DNA of 64,000 nucleotides, taken from contig JBGQLG010000007.1 of assembly GCA_041499965.1 (NCBI GenBank), forward strand, positions 1 to 64,000, given 5' to 3'. Positions 48,712 to 57,565 of this stretch are shown here, in pieces (within the stretch, counting starts at the first letter, position 1; each line of letters opens with the position of its first letter). The position numbers were made by a program, and so were the translations under genes. The notes under the pieces were generated by a model, which had not been told where the DNA came from, made no database searches, and was given only the letters and a program-made list of their open reading frames with translations. The stretch is from AR5 sp041499965. Lineage in GTDB: Bacteria > Methylomirabilota > Methylomirabilia > Rokubacteriales > CSP1-6.

Positions 48712-50225
48712 GAGATCCGCCGGCCCATCTTCTGGGCGACGTGGAGGACGACCTTGGCCGCGGTCCCGCACGTGGTGTTGTCGTGCGGGATCTTGTAGGT
48801 GGCCTTCTTCATCTCGGGATGGGCGTGCAGGTAGGCGCGGACCTCGTCGAGCGTGAGGCCGGTCCGGGCCAGCACGTCGTCGAACTCGCGCTGGGCGCGC
48901 TTCTTGGCCTCGGTGAGGATCATCTGGCAGCGCGAGAGCGCGTGGACCTCGGCGTCGCCCTTGATCTCCAGCGGCGCGTAGAGGATCTCCGGGTACTTGC
49001 CGAGCACGCCCGACATGGCGCCGATCGACATCGTGTTCGGCATGCAGGAGTACGGCGACAGCTCGCAGATCATGTGGGCCTTCTTCTTCTGGTAGGCCCA
49101 GATCGCCTTGCCGACCAGCATGTCGCCCTCGCCCCCGTCCAGGCGGCTGTGGAAGTACGGCGCGGCCAGCCGCCGCAGCTCGAGCTGGTGCGGCATCTCG
49201 TGCGGCACGTTGCCCATCGCCCGGCGCAGCCGGTTGACGGTGAGGCGGAGGATGCCCTGACCGAGGCGGCCGAGGCCCAGCTTGAGCCGCGCGCCCTTCT
49301 CGATGCCGCTGTAGTCCTCGAAGCGCTGCAGGCCCAGGCGCAGCAGGTAGTCCATCCAGATGGTGATGCCGGCCGGGTAGACCTCGCCGCCCTCGGCCTC
49401 GAGCCAGCGGTGGATGTTGTAGTTCGGGTCGCCCTCGACCGTCTGCAGATAGAACTCGCCGGTGATCTTTACCTTCGGCTTCACCCGCAGCCGATCGACC
49501 TCGATCTCCGAGAACTTCCGGTACACCTCGCGCATGGCCCGCGTGAAATACGGCGTGGTGAGGTGCCACAGCACCGATGTCTTCGGCGACATCGTGGGCC
49601 GGTTGCGGAAGACCTCGGAGAGGTAGTCCACGCACTCCTTGACGACGGCCTCGGTCTGGCCGGGCAGCACCTCGTAGGGCCGCACCTGGTACTCGAGGTC
49701 CTGCACGAGGTCGGTGCAGAAGATGCCCCACAGGCAGCCGAGCGTCATCGGCAGGTTCAAGTCCAGGCCGTCGCCCATGTTCTGGTCCAGGTTGTCTTGG
49801 GCCATGAGGAACATGCGGAAGGCGCCGAGCCCGCTGTTGCGCAGCGCCAGCTCGTAGCTCTGGTGGTACTGGCCGAACCGGCAGGCGCCGCAGGAGCCGG
49901 CGGTGAGGTAGACGAACTTCTTGTTCACCTCCTCGACGCTCGACTGCTTCGATTCCTTCTTCAGGAAGTTGACGAGGTTGCCCGTGGTGAAGCTCGTCGG
50001 GCAGCATTGCCCGATGTCGGCGACCTCGCGGCCGGTCAGGAGGTCTTCCTTGGTGGCCACCGGGAGGATCTGAGCCTTGTAGCCCGTGCCCTCCAGCACG
50101 GCCTGGATGACCCGCTCGATGCGCCAGTGCAGGCCGCCGAACAGGATGGTGGTCGCGTCGCGCTCGGCGCGGGTGAACGGCTTGGGGGTGTACGCGCGGT
50201 AGTGCTCAGTTGAGAGCGTCGCCAT
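48708..50225 (-). CDS. HgdB-like component of an archerase system (1)
   Basis: This 505-residue protein resembles the electron-accepting subunit of 2-hydroxyacyl-CoA dehydratase-type proteins. Cys-rich motifs are DIGQCCPTSFTTGNLV, TAGSCGACRFGQYHQSY and ELSPYSCMPNTMSIG; also GEFYLQTVEGDPNYNIHRWL. These are the conserved Cys positions of the double-cubane or 4Fe-4S sites. No CoA substrate can be inferred. ATG 50225 has a GGAGG site 8 bases upstream and overlaps the end of the ferritin-like gene by 20 bases. With the next two genes it forms a coupled set that in many bacteria is one long protein. Confidence 0.88.
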   Translation of the reverse strand: MATLSTEHYRAYTPKPFTRAERDATTILFGGLHWRIERVIQAVLEGTGYKAQILPVATKEDLLTGREVADIGQCCPTSFTTGNLVNFLKKESKQSSVEEVNKKFVYLTAGSCGACRFGQYHQSYELALRNSGLGAFRMFLMAQDNLDQNMGDGLDLNLPMTLGCLWGIFCTDLVQDLEYQVRPYEVLPGQTEAVVKECVDYLSEVFRNRPTMSPKTSVLWHLTTPYFTRAMREVYRKFSEIEVDRLRVKPKVKITGEFYLQTVEGDPNYNIHRWLEAEGGEVYPAGITIWMDYLLRLGLQRFEDYSGIEKGARLKLGLGRLGQGILRLTVNRLRRAMGNVPHEMPHQLELRRLAAPYFHSRLDGGEGDMLVGKAIWAYQKKKAHMICELSPYSCMPNTMSIGAMSGVLGKYPEILYAPLEIKGDAEVHALSRCQMILTEAKKRAQREFDDVLARTGLTLDEVRAYLHAHPEMKKATYKIPHDNTTCGTAAKVVLHVAQKMGRRIS

Positions 50226-51030
50226 TGCGTCCTCCGTGTAGCCCATCGACGGGCCGGACGTGCCGATCCATCCACGCCTCGAGAAGTTGCGCTCGCTCGA
50301 ATCCAGGTAGCTTGCGAATAGTCTCGTCGACCTTGCGGGCCGCCGCGCGGCCCTCGTCGCCGGCGAAGAGATAGCGGGCCATGAACGCCAGCTCGGACTG
50401 AGGGGCGACTCCGCTGCCCACCGGCGCCCAGAAGCGATCGACCAGGGCGCGGGCGACCCAGGCCGCTCCCCGGCCGCGCAGCCGGAGCTCGGCCTGACGG
50501 TAGTAGAAGAAGAAGTGGCGCGACTCGTCGACCATGATCCGCTCGAGGAGCTCGGAGAGGACCGGATGGCCGGCCACGGCCTTGAGCCGCAAGTAACCGG
50601 TCAGCGTCGTGAGCTCGTTGATCGCCCCCCAGGTCATGTGCACCGCGCAGAAGTCGGCCCACATCTTCGACACCGTGGCCGTGGCCCAGCCCTCCAGGCG
50701 CTTGGTCAGCGGCTCCTGACCGCGCGGCGTCGCGCGCGGCGGCACCGGATGCCCCGCGGCCTCCAGGAACCGGGTGATGGCGATGCCGTGGAAGGTCTCC
50801 TCGTGAACCCAGCACGCCAGGAACGTGGCGACCTCGGGATCGTCGATGGCGCGGGTGGCCAGCAGCGAGCGCAGGTAGATGATCGTGTGGCTCTCGATGT
50901 CCTGCATGTAGGTCAGCGTGCGAACGACGGCCGGTGACACCGGATACTTCCCCACGTCGGCCCAGGCGATCGCGTCCAGGTCCAGCGCACCGGAGCGTGC
51001 CACCCAGGCGTCGAGGTCAAACGCAGGCAT
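50206..51030 (-). CDS. Ferritin-like acyl-ACP desaturase-type protein
   Basis: This 274-residue all-helical protein has the two diiron half-sites of the FA-desaturase-2/ferritin-like group: E46 with H48 (QDIESHT), E77/E78 with H81 (HEETFHG), INELTT and DESRHFFFYYR. Members oxidise acyl chains bound to ACP, or act as other diiron oxidases. Overlapping a low-potential, oxygen-sensitive electron system by 20 bases is curious: it might supply an oxygen-scavenging or oxygen-using step. There is no membrane segment. ATG 51030. Confidence 0.8.
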   Translation of the reverse strand: MPAFDLDAWVARSGALDLDAIAWADVGKYPVSPAVVRTLTYMQDIESHTIIYLRSLLATRAIDDPEVATFLACWVHEETFHGIAITRFLEAAGHPVPPRATPRGQEPLTKRLEGWATATVSKMWADFCAVHMTWGAINELTTLTGYLRLKAVAGHPVLSELLERIMVDESRHFFFYYRQAELRLRGRGAAWVARALVDRFWAPVGSGVAPQSELAFMARYLFAGDEGRAAARKVDETIRKLPGFERAQLLEAWMDRHVRPVDGLHGGRNGDALN

Positions 51031-51234
51031 AGCAGTGGGGAAAAGGTACTATCCCCGGCTCGATCACTCCAGGGAAAAGCATGGGGGTCCGGGCCATCAC
51101 CCGATCCTACGGTGGGGCCTGCCATATGGATGAGCAGAAAAGCGATTCCCGGCCCGTGGCGACCGGTCGGCCAGCGGTCAGACCGTGCCTGGAGCGGGCG
51201 CGGCGCTCCAGAGCCCCGCGGGTCCGCGGCCCGA
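51031..51234. other. Intergenic region with GC hairpins
   Basis: I see no gene in these 204 bases. Two stem-loops stand out: TGGAGCG-GGCGCGG-CGCTCCA (51190-51210) and CCGCGGGTCCGCGG (51216-51229). Both sit just after the end of the minus-strand VOC gene and could terminate its transcript, though no T run follows. Confidence 0.5.
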
Positions 51235-51621
51235 TCAGGCCGGGCGGGGCTTGAGCTCGATCAGGTAGCCGTCGGGATCGCGGAGGTAGACCGAGGGACC
51301 GGTGCCGTAGGCGCCACGGCGCTGCACGACCTCGCCCTCCAGCCGCACACCGCGCCCTCGCAGCGCCTCGGCGGCCTTCGCCAGGTCGTCGCAGCGGATC
51401 GACAGGCACACGTGGTCGACGCCGCCGGGGCCCGCGGCCGGCGCCTCCGCCGTCGCCGGCAGCAGATCGAGGTAATGCTCGCCAAACCGGAGGTGCACGA
51501 GCGAGATCCGCTCGTTGACGTGATCGACCGTGCAGCCCAGGACGTCGACGTAGAACCGGGTCGACGCCTCCTGGTCCTTCACGCGCAACACGACGTGGTC
51601 GAGCCCGAGCGGTGTGAACAT
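51235..51621 (-). CDS. VOC-family (glyoxalase-like) protein
   Basis: This 128-residue single VOC unit pair has candidate metal ligands in LDHVVLRV (H9), VDHVCLSI (near residue 70) and GYLIELKP (Glu near 123). The ending DPDGYLIELKPRP is standard for glyoxalase-like and fosfomycin-resistance-like proteins. It acts in the cytoplasm on an unknown substrate. ATG 51621 follows a GGAGGC site. It lies 37 bases after the stop of the permease gene on the same strand and may be read from the exporter transcript. Confidence 0.88.
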   Translation of the reverse strand: MFTPLGLDHVVLRVKDQEASTRFYVDVLGCTVDHVNERISLVHLRFGEHYLDLLPATAEAPAAGPGGVDHVCLSIRCDDLAKAAEALRGRGVRLEGEVVQRRGAYGTGPSVYLRDPDGYLIELKPRPA

Positions 51622-51658
51622 GACGCCTCCTTGCCGCCGCGGGCGGACGCGGCCGGCG

Positions 51659-54181
51659 TTAGTCCCGGCGCAGGACGGGCAGCGGCTTCTGCCCCAGTAG
51701 CCGGAATGTTGTCAGAAATCCGACCGCCAGCGCCAGGGCCACCGTGGCCCCCACGCCGACGACGACGGGGGCGGCGTCGAACGTCCAGGGCGCCTCGAGG
51801 ACCCAGCGCGCGACGACCCACGCCAGCACGGTGGCCAGCAGCCCACCCCCGGCGCCGGCGGCGGCGCCCAGCAACCCGTACTCCACGGCGAAGGCGCGCG
51901 CCACCACACTGCGCGTCGCGCCGAGCGTGCGCAGCACGACCGACTCGTAGAGGCGCTGCGAACGGGTGGCGGCCAGCGCGCCGATCATCACCACCAGCCC
52001 GGTGCCGAGCGTGAACAGCGCCACCAGGCGAACGGCCACCGCGATGTCGCTCAGCACCGCCCCCACGCGCTCGAGCACGTCGCGGACGGGGACGGCGGTC
52101 ACGTTGGGAAACGCCGCCACCACCGCGTTCTGCAGCGCGGCCTCGGCCGAGGGGGGGACGCGGGCGGTCGCCACCCAGGTCGCCGGAGCGCCGTCCAGGG
52201 CACCGGCCGAGAGGATCACGAAGAAGTTGGTCGTCAGGCTCTGCCAGTCCACACGCCGGATGCTGGTGACCTCCGTCTCGACGGCGACGCCCTGCACGTC
52301 GAAGGTCATCCGCGAGCCGACGTCGACGCCGAGATGGCGGGCGGCGGCTTCCTCCACCGACGCCCGCGGCCCGGCCGCCGCTTCGGCTGCCGTCCACCAG
52401 CGGCCATGCGTCAGCACGTTGCCGGCCGGCGGCGCGTCGGTCCACGTGAGCACATACTCGCGAGTGAAGTACCAGGCGCCCTCCTCGCCGCGCGCCTTCC
52501 GGCGGTCCACCACCGCGCGCGTGAGCCGCTCGCCATCGATCGCCACCAGGCGGCCGCGCACGACCGGCGTGAGCACGGGCGGGATGCCGGCGGTGCGCTC
52601 GACCAGCCGCGCGAACGGCTCGCGCTGGTCCGGCTGGACGTCGAGAAAGAAGAAGGACGGGGCCTGGCGATGCTGCTCGTGATCGATCTGGCGGCCGAGC
52701 ACGCCCTGCAGCAGCGCGATCGCGACCAGCAGCATCACCGCCATGCCGAGGGCGACCACCACCCGCGGCGCGTGACCGCCGGGCCGCTGCAGCGCCGTGA
52801 GGCCGTGCCGCCAGGCCAGACCGCGGCGGCGCGGCAGCCGGCGGGCGACGAGCGCGAGGCCTCGCGCCAGACCGAGCAGGCCGAGCAACGCGGCGGCGGT
52901 CGCTCCCACGAAGATGGCCCCCGTCTTGAGCGAGCCGGCCTGCCAGAGCGCCAGCGCCGCCAGGCCGAGCGCCACCGGGACAAGCGTCCACCGGGCGCGC
53001 GGGCGCCAGACGGCGGGCTCGACGTCCATCCTGAGGATGAGCCAGGCGGGAACCGCGCGCACCGAGGCCAGCGGCGCCCACGTGCACAGCAGCGTCACCC
53101 CGAGCCCCATGACGATCGCGCGGGCCAGCATCCAGGGCTCCGGGTGCAGCTCCAGCGCGAACGGGACGAGGCCCGCCAGCGCCGCCCCCAGCAACGGCTG
53201 GATCGCCACCCCGAGCGCGGCGCCGACCAGCCCGGCACCGAGCGCAACGACCTGGGTCTGGATGACGTAGGTGACGATCAACGTGCGCGTCTCGGCGCCG
53301 AGCGCCTTCAGCGCGGCGATCGTCGGCACCTGGCGGGCGACGAACGCCGACACCGAAGCGGCAACACCGATGCCGCCCACCAGCAGGCTCGCCAGGCCGA
53401 CGAGGCCGAGATAGCTGGTGAGCTGCGTGAAGAACCGGCGCAAGCCGGGCTGGGCCTCGTCGTAGGCGGCGATCCGCACGCCCGGATCGGTCACGGCGCG
53501 CGCCAGCGACGCGCGTATCTCGCCGGCGCCGGCCTCCGGGGGCAAGCCCACGAGGACGCGATACCGCACGCGGCTGCCGAGGGTGATGAGGCCACTGTGG
53601 TCCAGCGCCTCCGGCGACACGAACACGCGCGGTCCCAGCGTGACCAGGCTGGCCGTGCGATCGGGCTCGGCCTCCACGACACCCCGGATGGTCAGCGTCA
53701 CCGCGCCGACCACGAGCCGGTCGCCGACCGCCAGGCCGAGCCGGTCGAGCAGCTCGCGCTGGACGACGGCACCGTCGTCCGCCAGCAGCGACGCCAGCGG
53801 TGCCGCCGGCGCCGTGGCGAGGCGTCCATAGAGCGGATAGCCCGGGCCCGGCGCCTTCAGCTCGACGAGGAGGCTGTCGCCGCGGGCGCCGCCACGGGCC
53901 ATGCCGACCAGCTCGCGCACGCGCACCACGCGGGCGGCGGCGAGCTCCGCCACCGCGGCGTCAGCCTCGGCCGGCAGCGGCCGCGCGGCTCGCAGCTCGA
54001 CGTCGCCGCCGAGCAGCGCCTTGGCCTCGCGCGCGAGCGTGGCCGCCAGGCCGGCCCCCAGCGTCCCGACCGCCACCAGCGCGCCGACGCCCAGGGCCAC
54101 GCACGCGAACACCGCGGCGAGGTGCCGTCGGCCCCCGCGGGCCTGCCGCCACGCCAATCGCATCGCGACGCGATTCATCAC
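51659..54181 (-). CDS. FtsX/MacB-family ABC exporter permease
   Basis: This 840-residue protein has ten or so membrane helices in the YbbP pattern. It starts MRLAWRQARGGRRHLAAVFACVALGVGALVAVG, has a large periplasmic domain (LLGGDVELRAARPLPAEADAA), a FtsX core (LASLLVGGIGVAASVSAFV ... IAALKALGAETRTL), then a second periplasmic domain and a second FtsX core (GALAATRSQRLYESVVLRTLGATRSVVAR). Together with the ATPase gene overlapping its start (ATGA), it forms an exporter of lysophospholipid, lipoprotein or peptide type. The divergent tesA-like gene next door is the usual partner of YbbAP. Confidence 0.92.
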   Translation of the reverse strand: MMNRVAMRLAWRQARGGRRHLAAVFACVALGVGALVAVGTLGAGLAATLAREAKALLGGDVELRAARPLPAEADAAVAELAAARVVRVRELVGMARGGARGDSLLVELKAPGPGYPLYGRLATAPAAPLASLLADDGAVVQRELLDRLGLAVGDRLVVGAVTLTIRGVVEAEPDRTASLVTLGPRVFVSPEALDHSGLITLGSRVRYRVLVGLPPEAGAGEIRASLARAVTDPGVRIAAYDEAQPGLRRFFTQLTSYLGLVGLASLLVGGIGVAASVSAFVARQVPTIAALKALGAETRTLIVTYVIQTQVVALGAGLVGAALGVAIQPLLGAALAGLVPFALELHPEPWMLARAIVMGLGVTLLCTWAPLASVRAVPAWLILRMDVEPAVWRPRARWTLVPVALGLAALALWQAGSLKTGAIFVGATAAALLGLLGLARGLALVARRLPRRRGLAWRHGLTALQRPGGHAPRVVVALGMAVMLLVAIALLQGVLGRQIDHEQHRQAPSFFFLDVQPDQREPFARLVERTAGIPPVLTPVVRGRLVAIDGERLTRAVVDRRKARGEEGAWYFTREYVLTWTDAPPAGNVLTHGRWWTAAEAAAGPRASVEEAAARHLGVDVGSRMTFDVQGVAVETEVTSIRRVDWQSLTTNFFVILSAGALDGAPATWVATARVPPSAEAALQNAVVAAFPNVTAVPVRDVLERVGAVLSDIAVAVRLVALFTLGTGLVVMIGALAATRSQRLYESVVLRTLGATRSVVARAFAVEYGLLGAAAGAGGGLLATVLAWVVARWVLEAPWTFDAAPVVVGVGATVALALAVGFLTTFRLLGQKPLPVLRRD

Positions 54182-54861
54182 GCCGCCTGGCCGTTCACGA
54201 CGCGGCCGTCGCGCAGCGCGATGGCCCGGCCGGCGCGGGAGGCCAGGGTCACGTCGTGCGTGACGAGCACCAGCGTCGAGCCGCGCTCGCGATTGAGCCC
54301 GAGCAGCAGGTCGACGATCTGCGCGCCGGTCGCCGAGTCGAGATTGCCGGTCGGCTCGTCGGCGAGCAGGAGCGGCGGTGCCAGCGCCACCGCCCGCGCA
54401 ATGGCCACGCGCTGCTGCTCGCCGCCGGAGAGCTGGGCCGGATAGTGATCCGCCCGCTCGGCCAGGCCGACCTCCGCCAGCCGGCTCCGCGCGGCCGCCA
54501 GCGGCCTGGACGCGCCCGCCAGCTCCAGCGGCACCGCCACGTTCTCGACGGCGGTCAGCGTGGGAATCAGATGGTAGGACTGGAATACAAAGCCCAGCGT
54601 GCGCCGGCGGAAGCGCGCCAGCGCGGTCTCGCCGAGCCCGGTCACCTCGATGCCGCCGACGGTGATCGAGCCGGCGCTCGGCGTATCGAGTCCGGCGATG
54701 AGGCCGAGCAGCGTGGACTTGCCGCTGCCCGACGGCCCCATGACCGCGACGACCTCGCCCGCCGCCACGTCGAGGCTGACACCGTCGAGGATCGTCACCG
54801 TCCGACCACCGCTGGCCAGACGCATCACCAGATCGCGCACGCGAATCATCACGAGGGCCAT
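54178..54861 (-). CDS. ybbA: ABC transporter ATP-binding protein, YbbA/LolD type
   Basis: This 227-residue ATPase has Walker A GPSGSGKST, Q-loop FQSYHLIPTLTAVENV, signature LSGGEQQRVAIARA, Walker B LLLADEPTGNLDS, and H-loop VTHD. It powers the large FtsX-type permease encoded next, with which it overlaps by 4 bases. ATG 54861 leaves only 14 bases to the divergent esterase start, so the two share one short promoter. ATG 54849 is a second possible start. Confidence 0.94.
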   Translation of the reverse strand: MALVMIRVRDLVMRLASGGRTVTILDGVSLDVAAGEVVAVMGPSGSGKSTLLGLIAGLDTPSAGSITVGGIEVTGLGETALARFRRRTLGFVFQSYHLIPTLTAVENVAVPLELAGASRPLAAARSRLAEVGLAERADHYPAQLSGGEQQRVAIARAVALAPPLLLADEPTGNLDSATGAQIVDLLLGLNRERGSTLVLVTHDVTLASRAGRAIALRDGRVVNGQAA

Positions 54862-54863
54862 AC

Positions 54864-54869
54864 TACACT
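54864..54869 (+). promoter_or_regulatory. -10-like box, possible leaderless start of tesA
   Basis: TACACT lies 6 bases before GTG 54876, with no ribosome-binding site between. A leaderless transcript is the simplest reading. It is the third such TANACT box seen directly before a start in the window. Confidence 0.45.
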
Positions 54870-54875
54870 TCGAGC

Positions 54876-55499
54876 GTGAGCCCGCCCGGCGCCGTCCGCC
54901 GCCTCCTCGTCGCGCTGCTGCTGCTCGGCGCCGCACCGGCGCTGGCCGACGAGCGCGTGATCGTCGCCCTCGGCGACAGCCTCACCGCCGGGCTCGGCGT
55001 CGCCGCCGACGAGGCGTATCCGGCCCTGCTGGAGGCCCGGCTGCGCCGGGCCGGCTTCGCCTATCGCGTGGTGAACGCCGGCGTCAGCGGCGATACCAGC
55101 GCCGGCGGCCGGCGCCGGATCGATTGGGTGCTGCGCGCGCGGCCGGAGGTCGTGATCGTCGCGCTCGGCGCCAACGACGGGCTGCGCGGCTTGCCGGTCG
55201 CCGCCCTGCGCGACAATCTCACGGCGATCGTCACGCGGCTGCGCGAGGCGGGCGCCCGCGTGCTGCTGGTCGGCATGCGCCTACCGCCCAACTACGGTGA
55301 GGCGTACGCCGCCGACTTCGCCGCCGCCTTCCACGACGTCGCCCGGCAGACGTCCGTGACGTTCCTGCCGTTTCTGCTCGAGGGCGTCGCCGGGCAGCCG
55401 AGCCTGAACCAGGCGGACGGCATCCATCCCAACGCGGCCGGGCAGCGCGCCGTGGCGGCGCACGTGTGGCCCTCGCTGCAGCCGCTCGTGCGCCGCTAG
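54876..55499 (+). CDS. tesA: SGNH-family arylesterase/lysophospholipase, TesA-like
   Basis: This 207-residue exported enzyme has a signal peptide (AVRRLLVALLLLGAAPALA, cut before DERV) and the four SGNH blocks: Ser S35 in ALGDSLTAG, Gly in VNAGVSGDTSAGG, Asn N100 in LGANDGLRG, and D181/H184 in DGIHPN. It hydrolyses thioesters, aryl esters or lysophospholipids in the periplasm. It is divergent from the YbbA/YbbP-like pair, a common arrangement. GTG 54876 has no Shine-Dalgarno site. Confidence 0.93.
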   Translation: MSPPGAVRRLLVALLLLGAAPALADERVIVALGDSLTAGLGVAADEAYPALLEARLRRAGFAYRVVNAGVSGDTSAGGRRRIDWVLRARPEVVIVALGANDGLRGLPVAALRDNLTAIVTRLREAGARVLLVGMRLPPNYGEAYAADFAAAFHDVARQTSVTFLPFLLEGVAGQPSLNQADGIHPNAAGQRAVAAHVWPSLQPLVRR

Positions 55500-55808
55500 T
55501 CCCCTTTCTGCCGCCTGCCCGGACGTTTTTTCCGAAAGTTTGCTGGGCGGCGGCGGAGCCCATGCTACGGTCGTGATCGATTCACGTCAGTTGTGGATGC
55601 CATCCTGTCGGCGGGCCGGTCAATCGGTGACGGATTGGTGGCGACACTGGACAGTTTCATAACACCTCCGGAGGGGTTCTCGACGGCTCCTCTGGAATGC
55701 CCCGCCCCCGTCGACTGCCGTTGAGGTCGTCGATCTCGCTCACTTTGCGCCCACCGGGCCCGCGCCGTCGGCACGCCAGGAGACCGGCCTGATCGTCGTT
55801 CACCGGTT

Positions 55809-55824
55809 TGGCGCACCCGTTGCA
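55809..55824 (+). promoter_or_regulatory. Sigma-54 (-24/-12) promoter of the minor pilin operon
   Basis: TGGCGCACCCGTTGCA has GG and GC with 10 bases between, and the TTGCA block is perfect. It lies 37 bases before ATG 55861. The rest of the 361-base gap (55500-55860) holds no gene that I can support. The gap includes a T-run near 55527, after a GCCTGCCCGG stretch, that may end tesA transcription, and the dyad CACCTCCGGAGGGG near 55664. Confidence 0.8.
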
Positions 55825-55860
55825 CCTACGCCTCGCCCGCTGGAGCCCCTACAGGTGACT

Positions 55861-56334
55861 ATGCCCAAGACAATGTCGAACGATCGCGGCTTTTCGCTCA
55901 CGGAGTTGCTCGTCGTCGTCGGCCTCATCGGCGTGCTGAGCCTGGTTGCGGCGCCGAGCTTGCTGACGTACTGGCGGACCTCGTCGCTGACGGCCGGCGC
56001 CGAGCAGCTCGCGTCCGTGATGAACCGCGCGCGCCAGCTCGCGATCAACCAGAACCGATCGGTGTGCGTCGAGCGGACCGGCACGAGCGTGCGCCTGCGC
56101 CCGACGAGCGCCTCCCCGGCGGACTGCGCGGGCGCCGTGTGGACCGGCATCGGCACCGACAGCGCTGGGCTGATCCAGATCGCGAACAGCCTGCAAGTCA
56201 GCGGGGCGGCGAGCGCCATCTTCACGAACGTGGGCGGGGCCAGCACGACTGCGACCTACACCTTGACCGATCCCAAGACGGGTCAGTCGCGCAGCGTGGT
56301 GGTCTCCTCCACGGGACGGGTGATCATCCAATGA
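55861..56334 (+). CDS. Minor pilin, GspH/FimT type
   Basis: This 157-residue prepilin has a leader MPKTMSNDRG cut before FSLTELLVVVGLIGVLSLVAAP, with Glu E15 at mature position 5. The body has the GspH pattern: LASVMNRARQLAINQNRSVCVERTG and GRVIIQ at the end. It is a priming minor pilin. The start ATG 55861 follows AGGTGA; GTG 55855 is an alternative. The stop overlaps the next gene by 4 bases (ATGA). Confidence 0.92.
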   Translation: MPKTMSNDRGFSLTELLVVVGLIGVLSLVAAPSLLTYWRTSSLTAGAEQLASVMNRARQLAINQNRSVCVERTGTSVRLRPTSASPADCAGAVWTGIGTDSAGLIQIANSLQVSGAASAIFTNVGGASTTATYTLTDPKTGQSRSVVVSSTGRVIIQ

Positions 56335-56873
56335 CGCGGATGCTGACGCAGCAGCGCGGATTCACGCTGGCCGAAGTGCTCGTCGCGGTATTCGTCATCA
56401 TGGTCGGTCTGGTCGCCGTCGCGACCGGATTCCAGTACGCGACCAGCGGCGTGGCCACCGGCCGGGGCGAGACCATCGCCACGTTCCTGGCCGAGCAGCG
56501 GATCGAGCAGCTCAAGACAGTGGCCATGACCAACTATTTCGGTGCTCCTACCGGTCCGGCCTGGGCCGCCGGCGCATCGCTCCTGGGCGGCCCCCTGGCC
56601 ACCCCGGTCACCTTCACCGAGTACTGTCAGTCGAGCAACATCGGCGCGACCGGAGCGAACTGCCAGGCCACCGCCATCACCGGCACGGCGTCCTACACAC
56701 GCGTGACGTCGATCGTCGACAACCCGGGAGGCACTGGGTGCGACAACTCGGCGCCGGCCCTGGTCTGCAAGCGGATCCGCGTCACCGTGACCTATCGGCC
56801 GGTGACGACACGGGGCGACGTGAGCCAGACCCGCACGGTTGACGTCTATGCCGTCGTGGCTCCGAGGAGCTGA
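56331..56873 (+). CDS. pilV: Minor pilin, PilV type
   Basis: This 180-residue prepilin has leader MTRMLTQQRG cut before FTLAEVLVAVFVIMVGLVAVA (E15). The PilV pattern of AEQRIEQLK follows at the helix end, with a beta domain bearing Cys at EYCQSS, GANCQA, GCDNS and VCKR. It overlaps the GspH-like gene (ATGA) and is followed 1 base later by PilW, so all are translated together. It helps prime pilus assembly and may bear adhesin contacts. Confidence 0.9.
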   Translation: MTRMLTQQRGFTLAEVLVAVFVIMVGLVAVATGFQYATSGVATGRGETIATFLAEQRIEQLKTVAMTNYFGAPTGPAWAAGASLLGGPLATPVTFTEYCQSSNIGATGANCQATAITGTASYTRVTSIVDNPGGTGCDNSAPALVCKRIRVTVTYRPVTTRGDVSQTRTVDVYAVVAPRS

Positions 56874-56874
56874 C

Positions 56875-57552
56875 ATGAGGACGCGAATATTCAGCAACCA
56901 GGGCGGCTTCACCCTGACCGAGCTCCTCGTGGCCTGCGCCATGATCGGCGTCGTGATGGCCGGGCTGTTCTCGATCCTCCAGACCGGGCAGGAGAGCTAT
57001 CTGACGGGCACCAACCAGGTCGAGGCGCAGCAAGCACTCCGCCTGGCCCTGCTGCGGGTGACCAACGAGATCCGCGAGGCCGGCTATTGCCCGACGTGCG
57101 CGAACCTCGGGGCAGCGGCCGCCGACTTCCCGGCCGTCATCAGTCCGACCGCGACTGGGTTCATTCTGCAAAACGACTGGAACGGCAACTGGGACGGCAC
57201 CACGGGTATCGCGACCAGCGGCACCGTCACGCAGACCGTGATGTCGGGCACCAGCAGCCTCACCACCACCGTCAACCGCGGTGAGCAGATCACCTACTCG
57301 GTCGTTGGCGGCAATCTCCGGCGGCAGGAGACCGGAATCGACGGCGCCCCCGTCGTGGTGGTCTCGAACCTCGCCTCCATCACGTTCACCTACCTGGATG
57401 CGAACGGTGTCGTCACGGCGACCCCGGCCAACATCCGGACCATCGTGATCAGCGCAGTCGGACAGCCTCTGGTGCAGCCCACGGCCTATGCGGCCGGTCG
57501 CGTCCAAGTGGCGATGACAGACTCGGTGCGCCTGCGCAACCGAGCGCAGTAG
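56875..57552 (+). CDS. pilW: Minor pilin, PilW type
   Basis: This 225-residue prepilin has leader MRTRIFSNQGG cut before FTLTELLVACAMIGVVMAGLF (E16). The PilW pattern runs through QEAQQALR-like EAQQALRLALLRVTNEIREAGYCPTC. The C-terminal part VRLRNRAQ is typical. ATG 56875 has a GAGGAG site. The Cys pair CPTC may form a disulfide in the periplasm. Confidence 0.9.
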   Translation: MRTRIFSNQGGFTLTELLVACAMIGVVMAGLFSILQTGQESYLTGTNQVEAQQALRLALLRVTNEIREAGYCPTCANLGAAAADFPAVISPTATGFILQNDWNGNWDGTTGIATSGTVTQTVMSGTSSLTTTVNRGEQITYSVVGGNLRRQETGIDGAPVVVVSNLASITFTYLDANGVVTATPANIRTIVISAVGQPLVQPTAYAAGRVQVAMTDSVRLRNRAQ

Positions 57553-57565
57553 CGGAGGACGATCA

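Noticed and set aside
46495..48798. 767-residue plus-strand frame
   Set aside because: Antisense to the ASKHA activator; shadow composition.
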